From assembly GCA_949289045.1 (NCBI GenBank), contig CASEMN010000002.1, positions 1-64,000 of the forward strand: a stretch of 64,000 nt of DNA. The letters are read 5' to 3'. Under the pieces are notes generated by a model. It saw nothing but the letters and a program-made list of their open reading frames with translations. It was not told the origin of the DNA and ran no database searches. Positions 7,394 to 16,184 of this stretch are shown piece by piece. Origin of the DNA: an uncultured Oscillospiraceae bacterium (lineage in GTDB: Bacteria > Bacillota > Clostridia > Oscillospirales > Acutalibacteraceae). Every line of letters starts with the position of its first letter. Position 1 is the first letter of the stretch. The position numbers were made by a program, and so were the translations under genes.

Positions 7394-8758
7394 ATGGCTA
7401 CAGATAAAACATCATCCTCCACCGTAAAATCCACAAAGCTCGGAGGAAAAATATGGTTCAGCGCAACACTTTTCGGTCTTGTAGGACAAATTGCCTGGAT
7501 GGTTGAAAATATGTATTTCGCAACCTTTGCCCAGAATATCTTTGAGGACACCTCAAAATACGGCAACCTCTACTATATCGCCACAACCCTTATGGTTATC
7601 TTTTCCGCAATTACGGCTACCGTTACTACTATTTTCGCCGGAGGGCTCTGCGACAGAAGCGGTAAAAGAAAACCTTTTATTTCCATCGGCTACATACTCT
7701 GGGGCTTGACGATTATCATGTTTGTGGCGGTACCCACAGACTTTTCCCCGGAAAAAGGTGCATTGGTCGTGGCAATTCTCGTTATTTTTGACTGCATTAT
7801 GACTGTTGCAGGCTCAACAGCCAACGACGCCGCTTTCAACGCCTGGGTCACCGACGTCACTGACGTTTCAAACCGAGGTAAAATGAACACCATTCTGTCA
7901 ATCCTTTCAGTGTTTGCAATGGTTGTAACCCTTGTAATAGCCATGTTTACCTTTGACAGCGGCAACTATAACGGCTTTTTCTATACCCTGGGAATTATCC
8001 CAATTATTGCAGGTATTCTCTCTTTGTTTCTTCTTAAAGACAGTACAAAAATCAAAAAAGCACAAAACTCCGATTATCTTAAATCCACCTTCTACGGATT
8101 CAGAAAAGACATCATCAAAGAAAACAAAATGCTCTACATTACCCTCGCCTGCTACTGTCTTATAGGCATCGCTCAGCAGGTATTCATGTCATATCTTATC
8201 AATTTCGTAGTAAAAACTCTCGGCATAACCGATTACCTTATCCCCCTCGCCGTCGTCATAGTCGGTTCAGCGGCAGTAACGGCAGTTTCCGGAATATTTT
8301 TTGACAGGTACGGACGTAAAAGCTTTTTATTCCCCCTTCTCTTTTTGATTGTTGCAGGTACTTTTATAATCTACCTCATGAAGTTTATGCCCTCTTCGGC
8401 ATATCTTCCTCTTCTCTATATAGGCGGAATTGTAATGCTGGGCAGTATGCTCTCAATGATAGGTGCGCTTAACAGCACTTTTCAGGATTACATTCCAAAA
8501 GGAGCCGAAGGGCGTTTTCAGGGCGTGAGAATGTGCTTTACCGTCATGATACCCATGATTATAGGACCAATCATCACCCTTGCCATAGGCATTAATTCCT
8601 TTAATCCCCTTGACCCGGTAGCGGCAAAGCCTCCCTTTGAGATTTTCCTTGCATCCTCTGTAATCGCTTTAATAGCATTTATCCCCATGTACTTTGTAAG
8701 AAAGGATTCCGACAGACTCCGCAGGGATTTGCTCGCTCAGCGTGATAAAAATAATTAA
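7394..8758 (+). CDS. MFS sugar-type transporter (GPH-like)
   Basis: Inner-membrane transporter of 454 residues with about 12 membrane segments. It belongs to the major facilitator superfamily and resembles glycoside-pentoside-hexuronide:cation symporters. The MFS loop 2-3 signature is seen as GGLCDRSGKRKPFI (about residue 78). A second copy is FFDRYGRKSFLF in the C-terminal half. The start is decided by TTGGGGGG 7 bases before the ATG; a TTG 63 bases upstream gives a longer but poorly supported reading. It stands alone between terminators. The substrate cannot be inferred. Confidence 0.85.
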   Translation: MATDKTSSSTVKSTKLGGKIWFSATLFGLVGQIAWMVENMYFATFAQNIFEDTSKYGNLYYIATTLMVIFSAITATVTTIFAGGLCDRSGKRKPFISIGYILWGLTIIMFVAVPTDFSPEKGALVVAILVIFDCIMTVAGSTANDAAFNAWVTDVTDVSNRGKMNTILSILSVFAMVVTLVIAMFTFDSGNYNGFFYTLGIIPIIAGILSLFLLKDSTKIKKAQNSDYLKSTFYGFRKDIIKENKMLYITLACYCLIGIAQQVFMSYLINFVVKTLGITDYLIPLAVVIVGSAAVTAVSGIFFDRYGRKSFLFPLLFLIVAGTFIIYLMKFMPSSAYLPLLYIGGIVMLGSMLSMIGALNSTFQDYIPKGAEGRFQGVRMCFTVMIPMIIGPIITLAIGINSFNPLDPVAAKPPFEIFLASSVIALIAFIPMYFVRKDSDRLRRDLLAQRDKNN

Positions 8759-8763
8759 ATTAA

Positions 8764-8800
8764 AAAACGCTCCCGAATAAACTCAGTCGAGAGCGTTTTA
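8764..8800. terminator. Terminator after the MFS gene
   Basis: AAAACGCTC / GAGCGTTTT with an 18-base loop, starting 6 bases past the stop codon; T-run on both strands. Confidence 0.8.
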
Positions 8801-8855
8801 TATTGACTTAATTTTCTATGGATTTTATTTAATCAAGCTCTTAGGAGGCAAAACT

Positions 8856-9902
8856 TTGAAAACCAAAATTTTCGCAATACTCGCCGCTGTCTTTTATGCC
8901 GTAAATATTCCCCTTTCAAAATTGCTGCTGGAAAAATCCGGTCCAACTATGCTGGCTGCTTTTTTGTATCTCGGAGCCGGTATAGGCATGGTTATCTATA
9001 TGGCTTTGGAAAAATTCTCGGGGAAAAGCGGTCAAAAGGAACCGCTCACCCGTAAGGATTTACCATATGTATGTGCTATAGTCATTCTTGATATCGCCGC
9101 CCCTATCCTTTTAATGCTGGGCGTTGCACGTACTACCTCCGCTAATGCATCACTTCTCAATAACTTCGAAATAGTCGCTACAAGCCTTATTGCACTTATT
9201 GTGTTTAAGGAATTTATCTCCAAAAAGCTCTGGGCAGCCATAATCCTTTTAACTGCCGCAAGCATTATTCTGAGCCTTGACGGCGGCTTGGGAGCTTTTA
9301 CCTTCAATGAAGGCTCAATACTCATACTGGGAGCCTGCACCTGCTGGGGCTTTGAAAACAACTGCACTAAAATGATAAGCAGCAAAAGCTCTGAAGAAAT
9401 AGTAGCTATAAAGGGCTGTTTTTCCGGACTTGGCAGTTTAATAATCGCCTTAATAGTTGGCGAAACCTTCCCTGCTATTGAAACAATTGCCGGAATACTT
9501 ATACTGGGCTTTGTTTCCTACGGGCTGAGCATCAACTTTTACATTATGGCTCAGAAAGATTTGGGAGCAGCCAAAACAAGCGCATATTACTCAGTCGTTC
9601 CCTTTCTTGGCGTGCTTTTCAGCATGATACTGGTAGGAGAGCGGCCGCAAATACAGTTTTACGCTGCACTGCTGATTATGATTGCCGGAACTATCCTAAT
9701 AGTAAAAGACACAATTGAGCTTCAGCACACTCACATACACACTCACGTTCACTGCCATGAGCACAGTCACGGCGATATTGTTCACACTCATCCCCACGAG
9801 CACACCCACAGCCACATACACACTCACGACGCAGACCATGAAAACCACAGGCACAGCCATAATTTCAGTGACAATCACAACCACATCCATCCGGCGCTGT
9901 AA
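8856..9902 (+). CDS. EamA/DMT-family transporter with histidine-rich tail
   Basis: Inner-membrane protein of 348 residues. Residues 1-290 form two EamA repeats (about 10 helices) of the drug/metabolite transporter superfamily. The last 58 residues are a cytoplasmic or external tail with 23 His, mostly as His-x-His (HTHIHTHVH, HTHPHEHTHSHIH). Tails of this kind bind Zn, Ni or Co in metal carriers, so metal sensing or metal export is a reasonable inference. EamA members themselves move many solutes. TTG start with AGGAGG 7 bases upstream. Single-gene unit between two terminators. Confidence 0.82.
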   Translation: MKTKIFAILAAVFYAVNIPLSKLLLEKSGPTMLAAFLYLGAGIGMVIYMALEKFSGKSGQKEPLTRKDLPYVCAIVILDIAAPILLMLGVARTTSANASLLNNFEIVATSLIALIVFKEFISKKLWAAIILLTAASIILSLDGGLGAFTFNEGSILILGACTCWGFENNCTKMISSKSSEEIVAIKGCFSGLGSLIIALIVGETFPAIETIAGILILGFVSYGLSINFYIMAQKDLGAAKTSAYYSVVPFLGVLFSMILVGERPQIQFYAALLIMIAGTILIVKDTIELQHTHIHTHVHCHEHSHGDIVHTHPHEHTHSHIHTHDADHENHRHSHNFSDNHNHIHPAL

Positions 9903-9968
9903 CAGAAATTACTCTATACAGAAAAATTCATTCGTCACGTTTTATCAATTCTCCATAAAAAATGCATC

Positions 9969-9998
9969 AAAGCCTCCCTTTTCACAAGGGAGGCTTTT
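9969..9998. terminator. Terminator after the DMT gene
   Basis: AAAGCCTCCCTT / AAGGGAGGCTTTTT, loop of about 4-5 bases. It serves the DMT gene and possibly, on the other strand, the hydrolase gene. Confidence 0.85.
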
Positions 9999-10069
9999 TC
10001 TCTGTTTATCCTTTTGCTCTATCTGCATTTTCTGACGCTGTGCTTTTCAAAATAACTATACTGCTTTTT

Positions 10070-10891
10070 TCAGCCTAAAAATTCTTTCAAATATCCGATA
10101 GCGGTTTTATCCTGATGCTTTAAAAAGCCGTGTCCCGCTCCCGCGATAAATTTCAGAATAATTTTGTTTTTATAGCCCTTTTCCGCCCTCGCCTCAAGAT
10201 AGCTTTCGTATGCATTTTGACTGTATCGGGGATTAACTATGCCATCCTTTGTGCCGTGTACAATGAGCACATTACCCGGGTAATCCTTTATTTCTTCAAA
10301 GGGATCCATATGTATTACATCCTCAACATAGCACCTGCCCAAAGCCATGGGACCGCATCTCAGTTTATCCGGAATATTTTCCGGGTCGAATTTTGCAAAC
10401 ATCATCTTTCCCGCTCTCGCATCGTCGGGAATACAAAGGGCAGGATAAAACAAAACAAGATTTTCTATTTTTTCCTTGTGTTTTGCCGCAGTCAAAGCCG
10501 AGACAAAGCCGCCCTGGCTGCATCCCATAAGGAGGATTTTTTCACCATCCACAAAACTGCACGATTTCACATACTCTATCACCGCTTCCAGATCCTTCAC
10601 CTCGGTGAGCACCGACATTTTTGTGGTATCTCCGTCACTTTTTCCTTTAATCACTGAACCACCGCAGAAATCAAAGCAATAGGAAGCATATCCCATTTCA
10701 GCCAGAGCTTTTGCATACTGACGAACTGTATCCTGAAAGGCCATAAAGCCATGGCAGACAATAGCAGCGGGAAGATTTTCTCCCTCCGGCCGATACTCTG
10801 TACCCCTGATAGTCAAATCGCCTCTCTTGCAGGAAAAGAGAGATTTTTTAATTGTCTTATGGGAATCATTTTTACCGAAAAACTTTTTCAC
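10070..10891 (-). CDS. Alpha/beta hydrolase (serine hydrolase)
   Basis: Cytoplasmic alpha/beta-fold hydrolase of 273 residues, of the dienelactone-hydrolase/esterase type. The oxyanion region is VCHGFMA (about 46). The nucleophile elbow GCSQGG (Ser about 142), the Asp in HGTKDGIV and the His in GAGHGF complete a catalytic triad. No signal peptide is seen. Start: GTG with GAGGTG 6 bases upstream; two earlier in-frame GTGs are possible. The substrate is unknown, probably small esters or acyl groups. Confidence 0.85.
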   Translation of the reverse strand: MKKFFGKNDSHKTIKKSLFSCKRGDLTIRGTEYRPEGENLPAAIVCHGFMAFQDTVRQYAKALAEMGYASYCFDFCGGSVIKGKSDGDTTKMSVLTEVKDLEAVIEYVKSCSFVDGEKILLMGCSQGGFVSALTAAKHKEKIENLVLFYPALCIPDDARAGKMMFAKFDPENIPDKLRCGPMALGRCYVEDVIHMDPFEEIKDYPGNVLIVHGTKDGIVNPRYSQNAYESYLEARAEKGYKNKIILKFIAGAGHGFLKHQDKTAIGYLKEFLG

Positions 10892-11033
10892 CAGCACCAC
10901 CTCGTTTATCTGATGATATCACAGCGAAATTCAAACTGCAATAAAAGAAAAAAGAAAAGCATCTGCTCATTAACCGCAAAGGATAATAACAGATACTTTA
11001 AAGATTTTAATCAGTTACAAATTATGCGTTATT

Positions 11034-11882
11034 TTACAGTTCAATTCTCATTCCATCAAAGGCAAATTTCACATTGTCATATTGCTTTTGAAGTTCCAGA
11101 TAATCTTCATATGACTTTCCCCAATCCTCTTCAATATGGGTAACAATTACGCTCTTGATATTCATTTTGTCCGCTATGTCAATAACTCCCCTTAAAGTGT
11201 GCAGTTCTTTCAGCAAGGGGTGTTCCTCTGTAATAATTTTTCCGTTTTTCAGCACATTTCCCACAACAGTATTGCCGATAATCAACACATCTGCATTTTT
11301 TATTATTTCATCATCTGGAAACGGCATACAGTCGCAGGGAGCATATACAAGCTTCTTTCCTTTTTCCTCAAATACAAACACCGAAACAGCTTTATCCGTT
11401 CTAACTGAAACAAAGGAGATTTTTATGTCATTTATAAAAAGCGGATTCTTCACAGCCGTACGGCGCACCAGTCCCATATATTCGTAATAATCCATAAACG
11501 AACCGTAAGAACTGCGGATTTTATTGATGTCATCCATTACCCTCGTCTGAGCATAGACGTTGATAGGCGTTTCGGGCTTAATGTTGTCGCAATAGTCAAG
11601 CCATTCAAGACGCAACTGCTCAACTATTCTCATGCCAAGAGTATGATCAGGATCACAGTGACTGTAAAGAATATTATCTACCTTTTTAATATCTGCATTA
11701 TTAAGAGCTTCGGAAATATCCTCAGGAGTATCTACCAGCAAGGCACAGTCCTCCAAATACAGGCTGCATCCGCAGCGTTTATAGGGATAACCCTTTTTTC
11801 TCGCTTCAACGCACACACTGCACTGACACAACGGTTTCGGAGTACAAACACACCCACCTGAACCCGTGATAAGGAACTTCAT
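11034..11882 (-). CDS. Metallo-beta-lactamase-fold hydrolase (PhnP/PqqB-like)
   Basis: Cytoplasmic metallohydrolase of 282 residues. An N-terminal Cys cluster (CVCTPKPLCQCSVC) is typical of PhnP-type members and can hold a structural zinc. The metal-binding loop is SHCDPDHTLG rather than the standard HxHxDH, so the first His is shifted or replaced. Further ligands are likely in YAPCDC, IIGNT and VTHIEEDWG. PhnP relatives cleave cyclic phosphodiesters, but the substrate here is not shown. AAAGGAGG precedes the ATG. It follows the hypothetical gene by 40 bases and is probably co-transcribed. Confidence 0.8.
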   Translation of the reverse strand: MKFLITGSGGCVCTPKPLCQCSVCVEARKKGYPYKRCGCSLYLEDCALLVDTPEDISEALNNADIKKVDNILYSHCDPDHTLGMRIVEQLRLEWLDYCDNIKPETPINVYAQTRVMDDINKIRSSYGSFMDYYEYMGLVRRTAVKNPLFINDIKISFVSVRTDKAVSVFVFEEKGKKLVYAPCDCMPFPDDEIIKNADVLIIGNTVVGNVLKNGKIITEEHPLLKELHTLRGVIDIADKMNIKSVIVTHIEEDWGKSYEDYLELQKQYDNVKFAFDGMRIEL

Positions 11883-11922
11883 TTTATATTTCCTCCTTTC
11901 ATAAATATTATCTTCGTTGCGT

Positions 11923-12318
11923 TCACAGTCCTAAAACATAAAAGCCCGTATAATTTATTCCGGATTTAAGCCATCTGAGCAAAATTTCATATTCCGGCGG
12001 CTTTTCATCTTCTATTCGCTCCATAATCAAAACAGCCTGTTCCTGTGAATAGTAATTTATTCCCAATAAATCCATCCCGCCGCTTTTTCCGTTATTGTAT
12101 ATTCCTCCGGTAATAATATTCGAGTAGCTTTCATAAAACAGGTTCACATCGTCTCCGGAAACATAAAGGGAATCATTTTTCCAATGGGAAATTTTATCTA
12201 CGGAAACAATTTCTTTAATTTTTAACCCCTGGGGCAATTTGCAATATTGAAGCTCTATAAAATCAGAACCGCCAAAATTTCTCCTCTCCTGCTGAGAAGA
12301 AAACATATGAAACAGCAA
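11923..12318 (-). CDS. Hypothetical protein
   Basis: Protein of about 131 residues, no family recognised. It has no signal peptide, is rich in aromatic residues and has a mixed alpha/beta pattern (for example SVDKISHWKNDSLYVSGDD). The start chosen is TTG with GGGGAG 7 bases upstream; ATGs 8 codons earlier and 4 codons later lack a good ribosome site. It is the first gene of a pair with the metallo-beta-lactamase-fold gene and lies just downstream of tRNA-Ser on the same strand. Confidence 0.5.
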   Translation of the reverse strand: MLFHMFSSQQERRNFGGSDFIELQYCKLPQGLKIKEIVSVDKISHWKNDSLYVSGDDVNLFYESYSNIITGGIYNNGKSGGMDLLGINYYSQEQAVLIMERIEDEKPPEYEILLRWLKSGINYTGFYVLGL

Positions 12319-12379
12319 AAAACATCTCCCCAAAATATTCATGTTTTTATTAATACCGGCACGGGAATTTCATAAAACA

Positions 12380-12416
12380 AAAAGCCGCAACCTCACTCAA
12401 GGATTGCGGCTTTTAC
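12380..12416 (-). terminator. Terminator of tRNA-Ser
   Basis: Minus-strand hairpin AAAAGCCGCAATCC / GGTTGCGGCTTTTTG with a short loop, immediately 3' of the tRNA. Confidence 0.85.
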
Positions 12417-12418
12417 TA

Positions 12419-12511
12419 TGGCGGAGAGCAAGGGATTCGAACCCTCGAAGCCGTTTTAGCGACTTACACGATTTCCAATCGTGCTCCTTCGACCAGCTCG
12501 GACAACTCTCC
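12419..12511 (-). tRNA. tRNA-Ser (GGA anticodon)
   Basis: 93-base class II tRNA with encoded CCA. The acceptor arm is GGAGAGT / GCTCTCC. The anticodon loop reads ATTGGAAAT with anticodon GGA, which reads TCC and TCT serine codons. There is a long variable arm (GTCGCTAAAACGGC) and a T-loop GGTTCGAATCC. The fold is complete. Confidence 0.95.
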
Positions 12512-12668
12512 ATATGCTTTCAGTCAAGCGACGCTCTATATTATAATTTATTGTCCAAAAAAAATCAAGAGTATTTTTAAAGTTTTTGATTTTGTCCTTA
12601 ATTAAAATAATATTTAGTTAAGTATTCCATTGTAAATCCATTTTCATTTCACCAAACTTCCCTTTTTT

Positions 12669-12676
12669 CATACTAT
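12669..12676 (+). promoter_or_regulatory. Candidate sigmaE -10 of the cotJ operon
   Basis: CATACTAT, close to the sporulation sigmaE -10 consensus (CATACANT), 42 bases before the cotJA start. In Bacillus subtilis cotJ depends on sigmaE. No clear -35 is seen. Confidence 0.4.
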
Positions 12677-12717
12677 ATAAAAGGGACTTGCCCAAATCCA
12701 GAAAAGGAGCTGAAACT

Positions 12718-12963
12718 ATGGAAAACTTTGATAATTTCTCTAATCCCTATTTTTCGGGACTTAACAGAACGGACAGCGACGATAACTGCGAAGAAAGCTA
12801 TAGACCAACTTCTCCGCTGCCCAAAAATCCTGTTCCCGCAATGGCATATATACCTTTCCAGCAGTTTAATCAGCCTTACTCCTCACAAGAAGGCTTTAAA
12901 AAGGGAACTTTATTCCCCTGTCTGGACAAACCTTTCTTAGGTGAAGGAGGGTGCAGTTTATGA
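12718..12963 (+). CDS. cotJA: Spore coat-associated protein CotJA
   Basis: Short proline-rich protein of 81 residues that joins the spore coat with CotJC. The C-terminal part holds the family core: MAYIPFQQFNQPYSSQEGFKKGTLF, then LDKPFLG. The start is ATG with AAAGGAG 8 bases upstream; a longer reading exists but lacks a ribosome site. Its TGA overlaps the cotJB ATG (ATGA), so the operon is translationally coupled. It shows that the organism makes endospores. Confidence 0.93.
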   Translation: MENFDNFSNPYFSGLNRTDSDDNCEESYRPTSPLPKNPVPAMAYIPFQQFNQPYSSQEGFKKGTLFPCLDKPFLGEGGCSL

Positions 12964-13211
12964 CGGACAGAGAAGCACTTTTAAAGAAGCTGAGCATAGC
13001 TCAGTTTGCCGCATGGGAGCTGCACATCTATCTTAACACTCATCCCGACTGTCCTGAAGCGGTTAAAAAATTCAAAAAATATACAAATGAAGCACGGGCG
13101 CTTACAGAAGAATATGAAAGCCAGTACGGGCCTTTATCCTCTGAACAAAGCGACGGCTCCTCATGGCTTAAAGACCCATGGCCCTGGGAAAACATTGGAG
13201 GTGCAAACTAA
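12960..13211 (+). CDS. cotJB: Spore coat protein CotJB
   Basis: Spore coat peptide assembly protein of 83 residues. Conserved features: LLKKLSIAQFAAWELHIYLNTHPD near the start and the WPW motif (DPWPWE) near the end. ATG within the ATGA overlap with cotJA, GGAGG 9 bases upstream; an in-frame GTG 9 bases earlier sits too close to that ribosome site. The stop touches the cotJC start codon. Confidence 0.92.
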   Translation: MTDREALLKKLSIAQFAAWELHIYLNTHPDCPEAVKKFKKYTNEARALTEEYESQYGPLSSEQSDGSSWLKDPWPWENIGGAN

Positions 13212-13829
13212 ATGTGGAATTACGAGAAAAAGCTTCAATATCCCGTAAACATTAAGACGCCAAACCCTGTTTACGCAAAAATTATCATGACCCAGTACGG
13301 CGGCCCTGACGGAGAGCTGGGAGCTTCCCTGAGATACCTGAGCCAGCGTTTTTCAATGCCTTATGCAGAACTGAAAGGACTGCTGACAGATATAGGTACA
13401 GAAGAACTTGCACACCTTGAAATGATAGGCGCAATAGTCTACCAGCTTACAAGAAACCTTTCAATAGAGGATATCAAAAAGGGCGGCTACGATTCCTATT
13501 TCGTAGACCATACCACAGGTATATATCCCGCTTCTGCCGGAGGAGTGCCTTTCACTGCCTCATATCTCCAGTCAAAAGGCGATGTAATAACAGATCTCCA
13601 CGAAAATCTTGCTGCGGAACAAAAAGCACGTACCACCTACGACAACATTCTCAGACTTGTTGACGACCCTGATGTACGTGACGCAATTAAATTCCTTCGT
13701 GCAAGAGAGGTTGTACACTATCAGCGTTTCGGTGAGGGTCTCAGACTTGCTACCGACAGACTCAACGAAAAGAACTTCTATGCCTTTAACCCCAGCTTTG
13801 ATAAATGTCCAAAGAAAAAGTCCAACTAA
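13212..13829 (+). CDS. cotJC: Spore coat protein CotJC (manganese catalase family)
   Basis: Manganese-catalase-like coat protein of 205 residues, thought to protect the spore from peroxide. The four-helix core keeps the metal ligands: the first Glu in the YAELKGLLTDIGTEELAHLEMI region, EELAHLE, AAEQKARTTYDN and REVVHYQRFGE. Length is normal. Last gene of cotJABC, with a terminator 43 bases after the stop. Confidence 0.94.
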   Translation: MWNYEKKLQYPVNIKTPNPVYAKIIMTQYGGPDGELGASLRYLSQRFSMPYAELKGLLTDIGTEELAHLEMIGAIVYQLTRNLSIEDIKKGGYDSYFVDHTTGIYPASAGGVPFTASYLQSKGDVITDLHENLAAEQKARTTYDNILRLVDDPDVRDAIKFLRAREVVHYQRFGEGLRLATDRLNEKNFYAFNPSFDKCPKKKSN

Positions 13830-13871
13830 CAAACCTATAACTTATCACAATTGAATATTCAGTTCTATTTC

Positions 13872-13900
13872 GGGCCGTCATTTTATGATGGCCCTTTTTT
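13872..13900 (+). terminator. Terminator of cotJABC
   Basis: GGGCCGTCAT / ATGATGGCCC stem (one G-T pair), TTT loop, then TTTTTT. Confidence 0.9.
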
Positions 13901-13944
13901 GTAATTTATCATTAAAAATTGTTTATTTACAGTTTTTATGGTAA

Positions 13945-13968
13945 ATTTTGTAAATGAATTTACAAAAT
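13945..13968 (+). promoter_or_regulatory. 11-2-11 inverted repeat, candidate operator of the GH18 gene
   Basis: Perfect inverted repeat with half-site ATTTTGTAAAT, ending 4 bases before the -35 of the GH18 promoter. No T-run follows, so a protein-binding site is more likely than a terminator. Confidence 0.5.
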
Positions 13969-13972
13969 ATTC

Positions 13973-14001
13973 TTGCAAGTTAATTATATATGTGATACAC
14001 T
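13973..14001 (+). promoter_or_regulatory. Promoter of the GH18 gene
   Basis: TTGCAA (13973-13978), 17-base spacer, TACACT (13996-14001). Confidence 0.55.
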
Positions 14002-14039
14002 ATCCCCGCTGACAATATATACATAAAAGGGTGATTAAT

Positions 14040-16031
14040 TTGAGTTTTTTTAGTCGCATTGTTAACAGATTTTGTTCAAAGACGGGAGCATATGTTTTTT
14101 ATGTAATTTCCGCTCTGGCATTCGCTTTTTTGAGCAGTGCCACTTGGACCTATGCGTGGATAACGGATTTATATCCTTTAGGGGCAAAGTTCGTCCCCAC
14201 TGTTTTAGTGATATGCGTCGTATCAATGGCTGCAGCGTTATCTTACCTCCTTGCCCTTACATTCAATAAAAGCAAACACGATAAATTTTTCCGTATATTT
14301 AATATTATATATATGATTTTTGCGGTTTTATCTGTAATCCTATTCATATATACCGCGATACTTGTTTTCAGCATGGATAAAGGTCTTTCCGCTGAAAACT
14401 TCAAAAAAGGACTTGAAGCTATTGCCGGAAAGCTTCCCTGGGTAGGTTTAGCTGCCGCTCTCCCCTTAGGCCTGTTTTTTGCCGGCGAACCGAAAAAAGT
14501 TGTAAAAGCTATCATTGCAGCTGTACTGATTATCGCATTGGTTGCTGTTCCAACAATTCTCGTTTCAAACAGCGCTGATAAATGGGACGGAAATTCCCTT
14601 CCGGCAATTAATCTTAAATCGGATAATCTCCTTGAAGGAGGCAGCATCCTTTACGAAAGCCTTAAACAGGGAGAAAAGGCAGATGCGAAAAATCTTCTTG
14701 AAAACAGCAATGCCTGCTGGACTCCTCAGGACCCTGACCGCTCACCTGCCGAAGGCAGCGAAGATGCAAACAACAGCTATGTTGAAATAAAGCTTAAAGA
14801 AACTTCTACTTTCAACACTGCAATAATTGAAGAGACTGGAAATCAGGTACAGTATTTCCGTTTACAGGCTGAAGTTGACGGAGAATGGATAACCGTATAC
14901 GAAAGCGAAAAAATTCAGACAAGCCGCCTTTGCTCCTTTGACGCCGTTACAACGGACAAAGTCCGTTTGTCAATCGACCAATTCAGAAATAGTGAAACTC
15001 CGGCAAAAATAAGGTCAATCCGTCTTTACAACGAACCGAAAGTCAGTGCAGACGATTTTGAAGTAACCGCATATCAGCGTCTTGACGGCGATGTGCCTAC
15101 CGAAATACTTGCAAAAGGCGAGGAATATGTAAATAACTATGCACGTTTTTATGATGTTTACACTACAATAATAGTTTTCGGAGCGATACACTGGAACGAA
15201 AACGGTCAGATGGGCTTTGGTGACGGCGGAGAAGAAAAGTTTGCTCAGGAGCTTAATGCACTTAAAGAAATCATTTCCCACCGTTCAAACAAAGATCATC
15301 AGGTAAAAATCATCGTCACCGCCCTTGCCGACGGCACCTGGGGCGAAGGTCATAACGGCGTAAACGGATATATGGCACAGTACTGGGAGTCAGTTGCCGA
15401 CCAGATTATTGCCTTTGCAGATAAATATGACCTTGACGGCGTAGACATAGACTGGGAATATCCCCAAACATCAAGCGACTGGGAAGTATTTAATAAGTTT
15501 ATAGCTCGACTTGACGATGGTATACAAAAAGTAAATCCTGACGCCATTCTTTCAGGAGCTCTTTCCGCTGGAAGCCTTGGTATGTCCGAAGAAACTCTCA
15601 AAAGATTTGACCAGATTCAGTTTATGGCATACGACGGAAACGACATGGACGGATATCAGAGTTCTCTCCAGCAGGCACAGGAAGGTCTTCAGGACTTTAT
15701 TGACAATGGAGCAGACATCAGCAAAATAAATATCGGCATAGCCGCCTACGGTCGTCCTGTAAACGGCTCACCCTACTGGGCATCCTGGCGCACTCTGGAA
15801 GAAGCTACCTACTGGAACAACAAATACTATAGTGTACATGACGCCAATCAGGTTTACGAGGGCACTTTCTGCTCCCCCGCTCTTGCTGGAGATAAAACCG
15901 CATATGCCCTTTTCAGCGGTGCAGGCGGAGTTATGGTATTCCGTGTAGCCTGTGATAAAACCATGGATGACCCCAACAGTGTCGCCGCAGGTATCGAAAA
16001 TGCACTTAAAAGATACACTATTAACTGGTAA
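14040..16031 (+). CDS. Membrane-anchored GH18 (chitinase-like) enzyme
   Basis: 663-residue protein. Order: four or five membrane helices (about 10-185), an extracytoplasmic beta-sandwich resembling an F5/8-type (discoidin) carbohydrate-binding domain (about 190-335), then a GH18 TIM barrel (about 345-660). The barrel carries the full catalytic motif DGVDIDWEYP; the last acidic residue (about 474) is the proton donor of chitinases and endo-N-acetylglucosaminidases. The active domain is therefore displayed outside the cell, acting on GlcNAc-containing glycans. Start: TTG with AAAGGGTGA upstream; a GTG three codons earlier is buried in that ribosome site. The multi-helix N-terminus is unusual for GH18. 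Confidence 0.88.
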   Translation: MSFFSRIVNRFCSKTGAYVFYVISALAFAFLSSATWTYAWITDLYPLGAKFVPTVLVICVVSMAAALSYLLALTFNKSKHDKFFRIFNIIYMIFAVLSVILFIYTAILVFSMDKGLSAENFKKGLEAIAGKLPWVGLAAALPLGLFFAGEPKKVVKAIIAAVLIIALVAVPTILVSNSADKWDGNSLPAINLKSDNLLEGGSILYESLKQGEKADAKNLLENSNACWTPQDPDRSPAEGSEDANNSYVEIKLKETSTFNTAIIEETGNQVQYFRLQAEVDGEWITVYESEKIQTSRLCSFDAVTTDKVRLSIDQFRNSETPAKIRSIRLYNEPKVSADDFEVTAYQRLDGDVPTEILAKGEEYVNNYARFYDVYTTIIVFGAIHWNENGQMGFGDGGEEKFAQELNALKEIISHRSNKDHQVKIIVTALADGTWGEGHNGVNGYMAQYWESVADQIIAFADKYDLDGVDIDWEYPQTSSDWEVFNKFIARLDDGIQKVNPDAILSGALSAGSLGMSEETLKRFDQIQFMAYDGNDMDGYQSSLQQAQEGLQDFIDNGADISKINIGIAAYGRPVNGSPYWASWRTLEEATYWNNKYYSVHDANQVYEGTFCSPALAGDKTAYALFSGAGGVMVFRVACDKTMDDPNSVAAGIENALKRYTINW

Positions 16032-16184
16032 TCAAAAAGATATATAGCAATATTAATTCCTTAATATAACATATCGGTTCAACCTCAAAACTTTTTGCTT
16101 TTCTGCTATTGACTTAGCAAAAAACAAGTGGTAAAATCCCGATTATTAAACACCATTCAATAATAAGAAACAGAGGTGACCGAT

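Noticed and set aside
9715..9899. His-codon repeats as a CRISPR array or microsatellite
   Set aside because: The CAC/CAT pattern is irregular, in frame with the transporter, and explained by the His-rich tail.
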